Shown: positions 18,401 to 27,666, numbered from the stretch's first letter. The stretch is DNA of 64,000 nucleotides from Lachnospiraceae bacterium (GCA_021203205.1 JAJQBQ010000002.1:70653-134652), one strand, 5' to 3'. A program made the numbers and translations. The notes: a model not told the origin generated them from the letters alone.

Positions 18401-18578
18401 GCAGGATAATTCTGCCATCTTTCTTCTGCTTTTGCTTGAAAGGACTTTCTGTCAGGATCAAAATCGCCCCGATAATTGCTCCCACATATGCCGACCACAG
18501 GAAGCAACGCTGTCACGCCACCAGTACGCCGACCATACCGGCATACAGAATGCGTAAGATCAGCATGCCGATTTTCAT
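18381..18578 (-). pseudogene. Small two-helix membrane protein interrupted by an in-frame TGA
   Basis: Starting at the ATG that shares one base with the radical SAM stop (TAATG), the frame reads MKIGMLILRILYAGMVGVLVA, then TGA, and continues open for 43 more codons (QRCFLWSAYVGAIIGAILIL, then a lysine-rich tail) to a TAG inside the terminator. Reading through gives a plausible 65-residue protein with two membrane helices; TGG to TGA would explain the stop. It is either a nonsense-mutated coupled gene or a 21-residue peptide with a chance extension. Confidence 0.4.
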
Positions 18579-19915
18579 TATTCCTTCTCCTTCCACAGTT
18601 CATCTGCCGTCTCCGTCCAGTTTTCGGCGTAGGCGGTCGTCTTCTCGCAGAGGTGCTCCGCCTCCTCCGGGCTCTCGTAATCCGTACTCATCGCACCGGA
18701 TTTTCTTACCATCTCCGGCAACTTCTCCGGGTTCTCCAGCATCGGACACGGCCGGAACATGTTCTCGTTGAACGGCTGCTCCCTGTGATATTCCATGAAC
18801 AGCGGGCTCTTTAATGCCTCCAGAAGACTGGTGTCATGAATGTTGCAGTTGGAGTAGTGGATGAACACGCAGGGTTCCACGTCGCCTCTGGCATTGATAT
18901 GCAAATATCTGCGGCCTCCTGCAATGCAGCCTCCGACATACTGCGCGTCGTTCTGGAAGTCCATGGAAAAGATAGCCTTTGTTTTCCGGAATTCCCGCAC
19001 ACGCTCGCAGACAATTTTGCGCTGTTCCGGTGTCGGCAACAGTTCGGTCGCCGCATTATTTCCCACCGGCATATAGTGAAACAGCCAGACAAACAGGGCT
19101 CCGCTGTCGATGATGTAGTCGAAGAACTCTTCGCTGCTGATGTCGGCGTAATTGCGGCTGGTGTAGCACACGGAGATGCCGAAAGGCAGACCGTGAGATT
19201 TCAAAAGCTCCATGGCGTGCTTGACCTTCTGGTACACGCCGTCGCCCCGGCGGGAGTCGTTCGCCTCCTCAAAGCCCTCCAGGCTGATGGCCGGGACAAA
19301 GTTTTTCACCCGGAGCATTTCTTCACAGAACTCCTCGTCGATCAGGGTTCCGTTCGTAAAGGAGAGGAACTCGCAATCCGGGTGCATCTCGCAGATTTTA
19401 ATGAGATCTTTTTTCCGCACCAGCGGCTCTCCGCCGGTGTAGATGTACATGTAGGTTCCAAGCTCCTTGCCCTGGCGGACGATGGAGTCAATGGTGTCCA
19501 GATCCAGGTTCAGGCGGTTCCCGTACTCCGCAGCCCAGCATCCGGTGCAGTGCATGTTGCAGGCGGAGGTCGGGTCGAGAAGGATCGCCCACGGAATATT
19601 GCAGTTCTCCCGCTCCTTTGTTTCCGTCTGAGTCTTAAAGCCGTCCAATGACGCGTTGATCAGAAAATTCTGCAGAAATGCCTTGCGCACGCCCGGATCC
19701 AGATCAAAAACTTTTAAGATCAGCTGATACCAGTTGTTCTTCTCATCAATTGCCTTGTGGAATGCGTCCTTCTGGGGTCTCAGCCAGTCTTTGGGGCTGA
19801 ACCGCTCCACCGCATCCATGATTTTCGGAATATTCTCCTCCGGATTTCCCTCCGCATACTTCAACGCCTGCTTAATTGCAAATGTCTGTGCGCTGCTCTT
19901 TACACTTTTTGCCAT
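18578..19915 (-). CDS. Radical SAM/SPASM-like protein
   Basis: The 445-residue protein carries the radical SAM cluster motif at Cys119, Cys123 and Cys126 (CNMHCTGC), then IYTGGEPLVRKKDL (the GGEP strand binding SAM) and a C-terminal part with CIAGGRRYLHINARGDVEPCVF, as in proteins with a second Fe-S region. About 110 residues precede the barrel, including a helical domain. Homologues without assigned function are common in Clostridia. A shorter paralogue lacking all three cluster cysteines lies at 29.7 kb. A small membrane frame is translationally coupled downstream. Confidence 0.8.
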   Translation of the reverse strand: MAKSVKSSAQTFAIKQALKYAEGNPEENIPKIMDAVERFSPKDWLRPQKDAFHKAIDEKNNWYQLILKVFDLDPGVRKAFLQNFLINASLDGFKTQTETKERENCNIPWAILLDPTSACNMHCTGCWAAEYGNRLNLDLDTIDSIVRQGKELGTYMYIYTGGEPLVRKKDLIKICEMHPDCEFLSFTNGTLIDEEFCEEMLRVKNFVPAISLEGFEEANDSRRGDGVYQKVKHAMELLKSHGLPFGISVCYTSRNYADISSEEFFDYIIDSGALFVWLFHYMPVGNNAATELLPTPEQRKIVCERVREFRKTKAIFSMDFQNDAQYVGGCIAGGRRYLHINARGDVEPCVFIHYSNCNIHDTSLLEALKSPLFMEYHREQPFNENMFRPCPMLENPEKLPEMVRKSGAMSTDYESPEEAEHLCEKTTAYAENWTETADELWKEKE

Positions 19916-20011
19916 AATCGTTTTCCCGTTCCTTTCCTGCCGTCACATCATATGGACGACCATAACTTACCTGTCCCTGTTTTCATTCCCATGTCGCGTC
20001 GTTCTCTTTGT

Positions 20012-20165
20012 CTCATGAAACAACGTGGAACTTTTGGAATTTGCGCAATTATAAAATCGGCGCTTGCAAACGTCATTGGACAGACCGGGGATTTTGTGTC
20101 TTTTTTTGTCGGCGACTCTCCGTTTTTGGACAAATGGCAAAAAGTGTAACTTGAGGCTAAGAATG
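20012..20165 (+). repeat. About 150-bp dispersed repeat, copy 1
   Basis: This segment and 29415-29560 share, in order, CATGAAAC, GCGCAATTATA, TCATTGGACAG, ATTTTGTGTCTTTTTT, TCTCCGTTTT, GGACAAATGGC and AAAAGTGTAACTTG, in the same plus-strand orientation. Each copy lies just upstream of a radical-SAM-family gene, but those genes point in opposite directions, so it is not simply a duplicated promoter. Confidence 0.6.
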
Positions 20166-20742
20166 TTACGCTTCCTCTTTCCCTGTTTGAACTGGATTTA
20201 TGCGTTATTTTGAAGCAGGCTTTCCCAAAGGGATAAATCCAACATTCCTGGAGGGCGATGGTTTCTTCCTTTCTTCATGGCAATTCTCCCCCACCGCGAG
20301 AGGACTTCTTCCTTTCTTCGCGGCAGCCCCCCAAACCGTCCGAAAACTCGTTCTTCTGGTTCTTCCGGCACTATATGTAGTCTTCCGGACTCTTTTGAGT
20401 TACCATATGTTGTGCTCTGAAAGCGACTGTTTTCGTTTTCGGACAGGCTCCCCTCATCACCTGATCCTTCACAAAAATGCCGGGGAATCCGCTTTTCCTG
20501 CAGGATTCCCCGGCACATTTTCATCTAAATATAAAATAGGTCAAAAATTCAAAATGGGGTCCGGTGTCATGTTTTTGGCTCCAACACCTTAAATATTTCT
20601 TACCATATCAACCAGAGGAAAATGGATGCGATATATCCAACCTCTGCTGTGACATCTGCCGGAAACCACCTCGGTCTTACAATATAATCGGTAATTTCCC
20701 CGCTTTCATTCACGGCAGCCGCACCGATGCAGGGGATAAAGC
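20166..20742. other. Gene-free gap holding the flavoenzyme terminator
   Basis: No convincing gene. Short open frames here lack ribosome sites and family features. About 20535-20585, read on the minus strand, has GGAGCC, AAACATGAC and GACCCC, similar in order to the tail of the dispersed hairpin repeats. The terminator at 20479-20514 is listed separately. Confidence 0.4.
20479..20514 (-). terminator. Intrinsic terminator of the flavin/Fe-S reductase gene
   Basis: GCCGGGGAATCC and GGATTCCCCGGC make a perfect 12-bp stem; on the minus strand it is followed by ATTTTTG. It lies 230 bases after the stop of the reductase gene. Confidence 0.75.
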
Positions 20743-22686
20743 TTAGATGTACTGCACCGCGCGATATGCTTCGTAGATCGCCCACTTTGCGTCGCGCGCC
20801 TTTACCGCGTCGCCCACGATCTTGACCTCAGGCGCCAGTCCTTCCGGATCGAACGGCAGATACGACCTGGAGCCGAGTGCAAGAACCACATGGTCATAGC
20901 CGTCCAGCGTAATTTTCTCGCCGTTGCATTCCGCGATGACACCGCCGTCGATAAATTCGAGAACCTTCGTATTGCAGCGCAGCTCGACACCCTCGTCTTT
21001 CAGGCGGCCCATCATTGCGTTGCGCACGGTCAGGTACAGTTTCTCCGCTACCTGCGGAAGCATCTCTACCACCGTCACCTTGCTGCAATAATCCGTCGCG
21101 TACTCTGCGGTCTCGACACCTACTTCGCCGCCGCCGATGATCAGCACGCTCTGTTTCAAAACCGGATTTCCAAGAAGCACATCGTTCGCCTGCACGACAC
21201 CCGTTGTGTCGATTCCCGGGATATTCGGACGGATCGGGGTGGCTCCAGTAGCCATGATCAGCACATCCGGGGCGAGCTCTCTGATCAGCTCCGGGGTTGC
21301 CTCTGTCTCAAAGCGCATGTCTACGCCGTTCTTTTCGCACATGTGCAGCTGGTAGCGGATCTCTCTGGTAAGCCCCTGTTTGAACGGTGGATACGCCGCG
21401 ATCAGGAACTGACCGCCCGCGCGGTTTCTCGGATTCTTTTCCAGCAGCGTAACCTTGTGACCCCGGCCGGCCGCCATAAACGCCGCCTGCATTCCGCCAG
21501 GGCCGGCACCTACTACCACGACCTTCTTCGGCGCATCGGTCATCTTTAACAGACGATCCTCCCGGTGGCTGGATTCCGGGTTCAGCATGCAGGACACGCC
21601 CCAGTCGCCCGGCATCAGATTCTCCGGATAGTTGAACTCCATGCATCTCTGGGTGCATCCGAGACATGGGATGATGTCCTCGAATACTCCGGCATACATC
21701 TTGTTCGGGAAATCCGGGTCGCAGATGGACTGACGGCCGAGGGCTACCGCGTCGCAGTCACCGCGCTTTAAGGCTGTCTCAATAGTGAACGGATCGTGGA
21801 ACAGGCCCACGGAAAAGACCGGAATGTTCACCGCTTCTTTGATGCGGCGGGCATTTTTCAGATTCCAGCCGGACTGCCATGCAGACGGCGGAACGATGGT
21901 CTCCCAGGTCTCATAAGTACCTGCGGAAATGTGAAGGGCATCATACCCGTAAGCTTCCAGCATCTCGGCGAAAACGATGGTTTCCTCCATCTGGAGGCCG
22001 CCGATGCGGTTTTCAATGGCAGAAAGGCGCGTCGTCACGACAAAATCTTCGCCGCAGGCCGCTTTAATGCCTTCCACAACCAGCTTCATGAAATAAGCGC
22101 GGCCCTCGATGCCGCCGCCGAACTCATCGATACGCTTGTTGGAGCGCGGCGACAGGAACTGCCCGCCCATGTAACCGTGGGATGCGTGGATCTCGACACC
22201 GTCAAATCCCGCCTTCTTGCAGCGGACGGCCGCATCCACATAGTGCTGGATCAGATCATATACTTCCTGGGTAGTGAACTCGCGCGGAGTCTCGCGGTTG
22301 GTGGGACATGGCACACTCGACGGCGCAACGATCTGCTCGCCGGCCATCGCCCCTACTGTCTCGCGGCCTGCGTGGTGCAGCTGAACGATGGTGCGGGCAC
22401 CCTTATTCTTGATCGTATTTGCCAGCTTCGTCATGCCGGCGATGCCTTCATCGCTCCACACATTCGGCTCGCAGGGCATGCCGATGCCGCGCCGCTCCAC
22501 TGCGGCGATCTCGATAATAATGAGCCCGAATCCGCCGGCCGCTCTGGCCCCGTAGTAATCCAGCGTTGGCTGAATAACCAGGCCATTTTCGTCAAACACG
22601 CCGGAATCCATAGCCGGCATAATAAAACGGTTCTTGATCAGCAGATTGCCGATCTTGTAAGGTGTAAAAGCCTTTTCAAATTTCAT
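20743..22686 (-). CDS. Old Yellow Enzyme-family enoate/dienoyl-CoA reductase (FMN, 4Fe-4S, FAD)
   Basis: About 647 residues from the ATG at 22686 (GAGGAGG eight bases upstream). The first 370 residues are an OYE TIM barrel (FTPYKIGNLLIKNRF opening, IVQLHHAGRE, HASHGYMGGQFLSPRSNKR). A 4Fe-4S site follows (CLGCTQRC then C eleven residues on), then a dinucleotide fold (VVVVGAGPGGMQAA) and an NADH site (VLIIGGGEVGVETAEY). This is the architecture of 2,4-dienoyl-CoA reductase, BaiCD/BaiH and cinnamate-type 2-enoate reductases. The substrate cannot be read from sequence; the aromatic-acid cluster at 33-44 kb makes an aryl-enoate possible. A PucR-type regulator lies upstream. Confidence 0.85.
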   Translation of the reverse strand: MKFEKAFTPYKIGNLLIKNRFIMPAMDSGVFDENGLVIQPTLDYYGARAAGGFGLIIIEIAAVERRGIGMPCEPNVWSDEGIAGMTKLANTIKNKGARTIVQLHHAGRETVGAMAGEQIVAPSSVPCPTNRETPREFTTQEVYDLIQHYVDAAVRCKKAGFDGVEIHASHGYMGGQFLSPRSNKRIDEFGGGIEGRAYFMKLVVEGIKAACGEDFVVTTRLSAIENRIGGLQMEETIVFAEMLEAYGYDALHISAGTYETWETIVPPSAWQSGWNLKNARRIKEAVNIPVFSVGLFHDPFTIETALKRGDCDAVALGRQSICDPDFPNKMYAGVFEDIIPCLGCTQRCMEFNYPENLMPGDWGVSCMLNPESSHREDRLLKMTDAPKKVVVVGAGPGGMQAAFMAAGRGHKVTLLEKNPRNRAGGQFLIAAYPPFKQGLTREIRYQLHMCEKNGVDMRFETEATPELIRELAPDVLIMATGATPIRPNIPGIDTTGVVQANDVLLGNPVLKQSVLIIGGGEVGVETAEYATDYCSKVTVVEMLPQVAEKLYLTVRNAMMGRLKDEGVELRCNTKVLEFIDGGVIAECNGEKITLDGYDHVVLALGSRSYLPFDPEGLAPEVKIVGDAVKARDAKWAIYEAYRAVQYI

Positions 22687-23147
22687 GGTAAAACCTCCTC
22701 GTACTTTTATAATCGCTGTCCCCAAAAACACAGCGACCAGACTACACAATGCAAAAACTGCAGCTGCTGCACTTCTGGTTCTTTCTCACTTATGGGTATA
22801 TCTTTTCACAAAGAAAAATGCTTCTATAAAAAAGTTTCCTGTGAAAATCAGAAATACCCAAAGTGGAGAAAGAACCTCACTTCTTTTGAGCTGCGTTTTT
22901 TCTTACCCTCTGTCTCCTGAAAGAACATGCCTTTCAGAACCTCTGCCTGTTCCGATCTTTGTGGTTCCCGAGGTCAGGCACTCCTATGCAAGCATACGAT
23001 ACCTGACCTCGTATACCTCACATAGGAGAATAATAACACAGGAACTGCGGCAAACCAATGTGAAAACTCAAAAAAACGCATCCCGATTTTGTGCAAAATA
23101 ACAAAATCGGGTGCGTTTTTTGATTTCTCATTGTTAAAATATACAAA
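22687..23147. other. Intergenic region upstream of the reductase
   Basis: No gene seen. It holds the ribosome site and presumably the promoter of the reductase, plus the terminator of the regulator gene at 23070-23122. Confidence 0.4.
23070..23122 (-). terminator. Intrinsic terminator of the PucR-type regulator gene
   Basis: AAAAAACGCA-T-CCCGATTTTGT and its complement ACAAAATCGGG-T-GCGTTTTTT form a long stem with A and T tracts on either side, 25 bases after the regulator stop. It could work in both directions. Confidence 0.8.
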
Positions 23148-24350
23148 TTATTCTTGCCCCGGAAGCATCAGAAACTGAAAACTGTTCAGGAGCTGGAGCG
23201 CTGTGCGCGTCTCCTCGAAAGGAAGCGAAAACTCCTCCTCAATGCGCCCCAGCCGGTAAGCCAGCGTATTACGATGGATGTGCAGCTCCTTTGCGGTGCT
23301 CTCCCGGTTGTGCAGGCAAAGGCTGTACACTCTTAATGTCTCAAAATACTCGGTATGATTTTCCATATCGTACTGCTTCAGCCGCGCAAGCACGGGATGA
23401 AGATAGGTATCCGTCGGCCCCTGCTGCAGCGCAGCCACAAAAATCTGCTGCGGGTAAGCATCGGCATAAAAAGTAATTCCCGGATTCTTTAGCAGGGCCG
23501 TCAGGTACCCCTGGGCGAACCAGGTATCAATGGAAAGGAACTGGTCAAAAGGCCTGGAGATACCGATGTAGTTATAGGACTGCTTTAAAATCCTGAGAGC
23601 CGAATTCAGAAAAGACTTCTCTTTCTCCGAAAACTCATTCACATCGGAAATTTCCCCGAAAAGCGTGACAATACAATCCCGGTACAACGTGCTGACCGTG
23701 TTCCGATAACAATTGTTCAGCGATTCGATGGCCGTCGCGGAAAATGCCTTCTGCGCGGCAGATTCCCCCACCGGCGTGACGACCAGACAGTAATTTCCCC
23801 GGATCCGTTCCAACAGGGTCTGATTCGCCAGATTCTTCCGGCGCTCGGACGCGCCCGGCTCCAGCAGATCCAGCAGATAATTATAATCCGAAGAGCGATG
23901 TACGGCCTTCTGAGACATCCGAATGCGCAGGGCATCAACGAAAATGCGCGTCAGAGCGAGGTCATTTTCCCCAAGCTCCCGCTCAGCAAGGAAGATCGCA
24001 ACATGCCCCAGAATCTGATGCTGTTCCGTGTACACCTCCCCGAAAATACGCGGACACTCCTCCACCAGCCCTTTGTTATCATAAAATGGCTCGTAAGTAT
24101 TCAAATGACTCTGCAGGTATGCGTCCTGATACGTCCATATAATCTTCTCGCACAGCGTTCCGTAATCCATAAGCTGATCCCACACGGCAATGCCGGTCTT
24201 TTCCTCGGGATAGCAGCAGACCAGGGCATATTTATCATCCGTCAAAAGAACCGGACATCCAAAAATCTCGTAAGCGGTGCAGATGATCGGCTTGATTCCA
24301 TCCTTGCAGAGCGCCTGAAAAAACAGCGCGGAAGCTTCCTTCACGTCCAT
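23148..24350 (-). CDS. PucR/CdaR-type transcriptional regulator
   Basis: The 400-residue protein ends with the PucR helix-turn-helix: ETLRVYSLCLHNRESTAKELHIHRNT then LAYRLGRIEEEF. The N-terminal 200 residues are a GAF-like or purine-catabolism-like sensor region that I cannot name precisely. It is co-oriented with, and upstream of, the flavin/Fe-S reductase gene, with a terminator between, so regulation of that enzyme is plausible but inferred. Regulators of this kind often sense a metabolite of the neighbouring pathway. Confidence 0.75.
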   Translation of the reverse strand: MDVKEASALFFQALCKDGIKPIICTAYEIFGCPVLLTDDKYALVCCYPEEKTGIAVWDQLMDYGTLCEKIIWTYQDAYLQSHLNTYEPFYDNKGLVEECPRIFGEVYTEQHQILGHVAIFLAERELGENDLALTRIFVDALRIRMSQKAVHRSSDYNYLLDLLEPGASERRKNLANQTLLERIRGNYCLVVTPVGESAAQKAFSATAIESLNNCYRNTVSTLYRDCIVTLFGEISDVNEFSEKEKSFLNSALRILKQSYNYIGISRPFDQFLSIDTWFAQGYLTALLKNPGITFYADAYPQQIFVAALQQGPTDTYLHPVLARLKQYDMENHTEYFETLRVYSLCLHNRESTAKELHIHRNTLAYRLGRIEEEFSLPFEETRTALQLLNSFQFLMLPGQE

Positions 24351-24586
24351 AAAACCACCCCTTTTCCCTCTCTTGTTTCATCATGCATTTAAGCGCGTAA
24401 CATGTGAAACATGCCGTGCGCAGTAACGTGGAAGATATGAGTTCGATGGGGGTATTATATCATGCTTTGTCAGAAAAAGGAAGTTTGGAATCAGGTTCAG
24501 TGGGGTATGCCGGTGGTTGATGGGAAGATTGATTTCTCATAATAAAACAAAAAGGGCAGGAGAGAAATTCTTCTGCCAATTCTTTG

Positions 24587-24755
24587 TTTTCGATGCCCTT
24601 AAACGGACTAAGTTGCAACCTCGCATCAGAAGTGTATGAATATGTGCAAAAGGCGTATCAATGCCCTCACTCGGGCTAAGTTGCAATAATTCTGACTTAT
24701 CTCATTCAGACAGCAGGGAGGAGTCTCAATGCCCTCACTCGGGCTAAGTTGCAAC
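24587..24755 (-). CRISPR. Short cas-less CRISPR array 1
   Basis: Three 33-nt repeats at 24587-24619, 24655-24687 and 24723-24755 flank two 35-nt spacers. On the minus strand repeats begin GTTGCAAC, hold a GCCCG...GGGC palindrome and end ATTGAGAC or similar, close to the ATTGAAAC handle of type I and III crRNAs. The repeat nearest the leader is well conserved; the distal one (24587) is degenerate, as expected for array polarity. No cas gene is in the window. Confidence 0.8.
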
Positions 24756-24945
24756 GGCAACGCTCATTTCCACTATCAAAATGACAATCAAAATCTGTGT
24801 ACTTCTCAAAGAAACAGACTCTTCATCATTTTCCCTCCACGAGAAGCTCTTATCCTTCGATTCATCTCCAAAACCAAAATTCCAAAGCCATCCCCCACGT
24901 CCAACACGCACCCTATTATACTGTGTTTTTCCGAAAAGTAAAGCA
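24756..24945 (-). promoter_or_regulatory. CRISPR leader of array 1
   Basis: About 190 bp adjoining the best-conserved repeat, nearly identical to 27256-27443 beside array 2. On the minus strand it contains TATAAT after GGAAAAACACAG, a likely transcription start for the array. Plus-strand open frames here differ between copies by frame shifts, arguing against coding. Confidence 0.7.
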
Positions 24946-25431
24946 AATTTCCCCAATTTTCCACACCTCGTACATTTTTCCAATTTTCCACACCTCGCGT
25001 TGCTTTTTGTTACCTTTTCGCGTTTCCCCTCCGTTTCCATCAGTGCTCTGACCATTGCTTTCGCTTCGTTCTCGCACATCTTTCTACTGGTGCGAATAAT
25101 TTTCACATCATTCTGTCAATTATTATTTTAGCCGGTATCATGCGATTTTTATGCAAAATTCTTCACCATTTATTATTTCCTTCACTTTTCCAATCCCCTC
25201 CCAGACTATCAAGAAAATTCACTTCTTCACTTTTCCTCTACCATATATGGTAGTTTCATTCTTTTCATGACACCATATATGGTAGAGAAAATCAAAACTC
25301 ACTTTTTTCCTGACATTTCCCCCACACTTCACACAGCTTCAATCGCCCGAACTCCCACCAACAGTTTGTGAAGTGCGAATGTCAGGAGAACCCTGCGCAT
25401 TCTCACTGGTGATTACATAGCCGTGATATTT
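24946..25431. other. Gene-free flank of array 1
   Basis: AT-rich, no gene. A tandem duplication of a 27-bp unit starting CCAATTTTCCACACCTCG lies at about 24955-25005. A stretch at 25083-25145 (AATAATTTTCACATCATTCTG) recurs near 28570-28640. At about 25244-25285, ACCATATATGGT occurs twice about 30 bp apart: a perfect 12-bp palindrome and possible operator pair. Confidence 0.45.
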
Positions 25432-26748
25432 TCATTCGTCAGAATTCCTCAGATACAACTCAATATTGCCAATATTAAACAATGGAATATTAATTAACCA
25501 TTCCTGTTTTCGATAGTCGGACATGGAGGTTCTGACTGCAAGCGGCAGATTATAATTTTTCATGAAAATTTTAAGGCTTTTTGCCTGTAAATTTTCAGCG
25601 GCCTTAACTTCAATTGGCACAATCTGATCTTCAAACTGAACCAGAAAATCCACCTCCGCCGTTGCGCTCTCCGCTGACCAATAAAAGATATCCATCTCCG
25701 GATTTACAATTAACTGTTGCAATACATATTGTTCGGTCAAAGCTCCTTTGAATTCCTCAAACAGGTTATTTCCCTCCAAAATCACCTTCGCATCCAGCCT
25801 GGACATTGCCCCGAGCAGGCCAAGATCAAGAACAAACAATTTAAAAGCCGAAAAATCCTGATACACCCGCAGCGGAAAGTCCGGTTTTTTTACACGATTC
25901 ACTTTATAAGATAGGCCGACATCCAAAAGCCATGTCATCGCCACTTCGTATTCCCTTGCACGTGCGCCTTCCCTGATTAGTCCATATAAGAATTTGCGAT
26001 TTTCCTTCGCCAGCTGGGTTGGGATAGAATTCCAGAGCATTCGAATTCTTGTGACGATCTCATCCGGTGCGTGCTTCGATAAATCATCTTCATATGCATC
26101 CAGAAGCTTTCTTTGAATTCTTCGAACCCGCCCGAGGTCTTTTTGGGCGATATAATCCCCGACGACTTCAGGCATTCCCCCGACATAGTAATAATATTTT
26201 AAAAAATCTGTGTATTTATTTTTGAACACTTTCATCACTTCGGTATCATTTCTATCTAAAGCCTCAGCCAGGTTCTTTTCCCCACATGCAAGCAAGAACT
26301 CGTAGTACGTCATAGGATACAGATCACAAAAATCTACTTTCCCCACCGGGAATGATGTTCCTTTATGCAGCGCAATTCCCAACAGTGATCCGGCCGCTAT
26401 AATATGATACTGTGGCGCATTTTCCTGAAAATACTTCAACGACTTCAACGCCCGCGGAATTTCCTGCACTTCGTCAAAAATAATCAGCGTGTTTTCCGGC
26501 TCAATCTTTTTTCCTGCTTCTATTTCGAGCATGGAAATAATTCTTTCGATATCAAATGCTTCCCGGAACACCTCTTCCATACGCTCATTCTCATCCATGC
26601 TGATATATGCATAATTTTTGTAATAGTTTTCTCCAAACTCTTTCATGAGCCATGTCTTCCCTACCTGACGTGCGCCACGCAAAATCAACGGTTTGCGATT
26701 TGGATCTGATTTCCATTCTACGAGCTGCTCTATTGCCTTCCGATACAT
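25432..26748 (-). CDS. DUF4143-family AAA ATPase
   Basis: The 438-residue protein opens with LVEWKSDPNRKPLILRGARQVGKT, the Walker A of the AAA_14/DUF4143 family, followed by Walker B ENTLIIFDEVQEIPRAL and, at the C-terminus, EVDFLVQFEDQIVPIEVKAAEN, the PD-(D/E)XK-like core of DUF4143. These proteins are common accessory genes in gut bacteria and archaea; their function is not settled. It sits between two leader-bearing CRISPR arrays that otherwise look like tandem duplicates. Confidence 0.75.
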   Translation of the reverse strand: MYRKAIEQLVEWKSDPNRKPLILRGARQVGKTWLMKEFGENYYKNYAYISMDENERMEEVFREAFDIERIISMLEIEAGKKIEPENTLIIFDEVQEIPRALKSLKYFQENAPQYHIIAAGSLLGIALHKGTSFPVGKVDFCDLYPMTYYEFLLACGEKNLAEALDRNDTEVMKVFKNKYTDFLKYYYYVGGMPEVVGDYIAQKDLGRVRRIQRKLLDAYEDDLSKHAPDEIVTRIRMLWNSIPTQLAKENRKFLYGLIREGARAREYEVAMTWLLDVGLSYKVNRVKKPDFPLRVYQDFSAFKLFVLDLGLLGAMSRLDAKVILEGNNLFEEFKGALTEQYVLQQLIVNPEMDIFYWSAESATAEVDFLVQFEDQIVPIEVKAAENLQAKSLKIFMKNYNLPLAVRTSMSDYRKQEWLINIPLFNIGNIELYLRNSDE

Positions 26749-26817
26749 AGCCGACCTCCATTTTCATATGATATGCATTAGTTTACATTATTCCGCAGGA
26801 AATATCAACCATTGATT

Positions 26818-26908
26818 CACATTTTGCCAAGAACTTTTTCTGCTATATCTCACATTTTGCCAAGAACTTTTTCAGTTCTGTCTCACATTCTGCCAAGAAC
26901 TTTTTGTC
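26818..26908. repeat. Three tandem 33-bp units upstream of array 2
   Basis: Units begin at 26818, 26851 and 26884 with CACATTTTGCCAAGAACTTT (third: CACATTCTGCC). The first 22 bases are almost invariant, the remaining 11 vary. An equivalent triple sits at 27455-27543. Confidence 0.75.
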
Positions 26909-27015
26909 AGGATCTAATCCGCTTTTTTTCTTTTTATGCCAATAGTCGATGAAAAACTGGTTTACGCGAAAGTAAAAAAAGACAGAGAGAAAATTCTTCT
27001 GCCTTTTTGTTTTGG

Positions 27016-27255
27016 TTATTACTGGCCTCATGCGGGATACGTTGCAACGCATGACGGCAACTTCGGAAATACTGGTATTACTGAGTTTCAATGCCCTTCT
27101 ACGGGCTATGTTGCAACAAGTTAGTTGATTAGCCTAAGCTCGGATATGGCCTGTTTCAATGCCCTCTTACGGGCTAAATTGTAACCAATATCGCGTGTCA
27201 ATTGCGGAAAGAATGCCAGTCGGTTTCAATGCCCTCACTCGGACTACGTTGCAAC
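27016..27255 (-). CRISPR. Short cas-less CRISPR array 2
   Basis: Repeats of 33 nt at 27085-27117, 27153-27185 and 27223-27255, plus a degenerate fourth at 27016-27048, separated by spacers of 36, 35 and 37 nt. Minus-strand repeats begin GTTGCAAC (one GTTACAAT) and end ATTGAAAC. The palindrome changes compensate in part (GGGC with GCCC kept while the loop varies). Same repeat family as array 1; the spacers are different. Confidence 0.85.
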
Positions 27256-27443
27256 TGCAACGCTCATTTCCACTATCAAAATGACAATCAAAATCTGTGT
27301 CCTTCTCAAAGAAGCAGACTCTTCATCATTTTCCCTCCATGCGCAGATCTTTATCCTTCGATTCATCTCCAAAACCAAAATCCCAAAGCCATCCCCACAT
27401 CCAACACGCACTTTATTATACTGTGTTTTTCCGAAAAATAAAG
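27256..27443 (-). promoter_or_regulatory. CRISPR leader of array 2
   Basis: Almost the same sequence as the array 1 leader, from the first base after the leader-side repeat to the conserved GGAAAAACACAGTATAAT on the minus strand. The conservation of leader and repeat against changed spacers supports two real arrays rather than chance repeats. Confidence 0.75.
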
Positions 27444-27454
27444 TTCATTTTTTT

Positions 27455-27543
27455 CACATTTTGCCAAGGACTTTTCCCGTTTTGTCTCACATTTTGCCAA
27501 GGACTTTTTCTGCCATGCCTCACATTCTGCCAGGAACTTTCTA
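27455..27543. repeat. Three tandem 33-bp units beyond the array 2 leader
   Basis: Units begin at 27455, 27488 and 27521 with CACATTTTGCCAAGGACTTT (third CACATTCTGCCAGG). Same family and same period as 26818-26908. Confidence 0.75.
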
Positions 27544-27633
27544 TCATAGTATCAAACTTCGACTGAGCAATAACTTGTACCCCTATTCGCTGCTTCTTCT
27601 CTTTATGCCAATTGCTGACAGGAAAATTTGTTT

Positions 27634-27666
27634 TGATTAGCGCTGCCCTCATGCAGTCTATGTTAG
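27634..27666 (-). CRISPR. Degenerate repeat of a collapsed third array
   Basis: The segment containing GCTGCCCTCATGCAGTCTATGTTAGC resembles the degenerate end repeat of array 2, and the preceding 50 bp (CTTTATGCCAAT, AAAATTTGTTTTG) resemble the trailer side of that array. No further repeats follow; a surface-protein relic begins directly after. Confidence 0.4.

Noticed and set aside
20198-20524. 108-codon minus-strand frame
   Set aside because: It spans the reductase terminator, lacks a ribosome site and has no domain-like pattern.
21796-22920. 374-codon plus-strand open frame
   Set aside because: Antisense to the OYE-type reductase and crosses its promoter.
24781-25131. Plus-strand open frames over the CRISPR leaders
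   Set aside because: The two leader copies differ by indels that shift frame, so the reading is not conserved.
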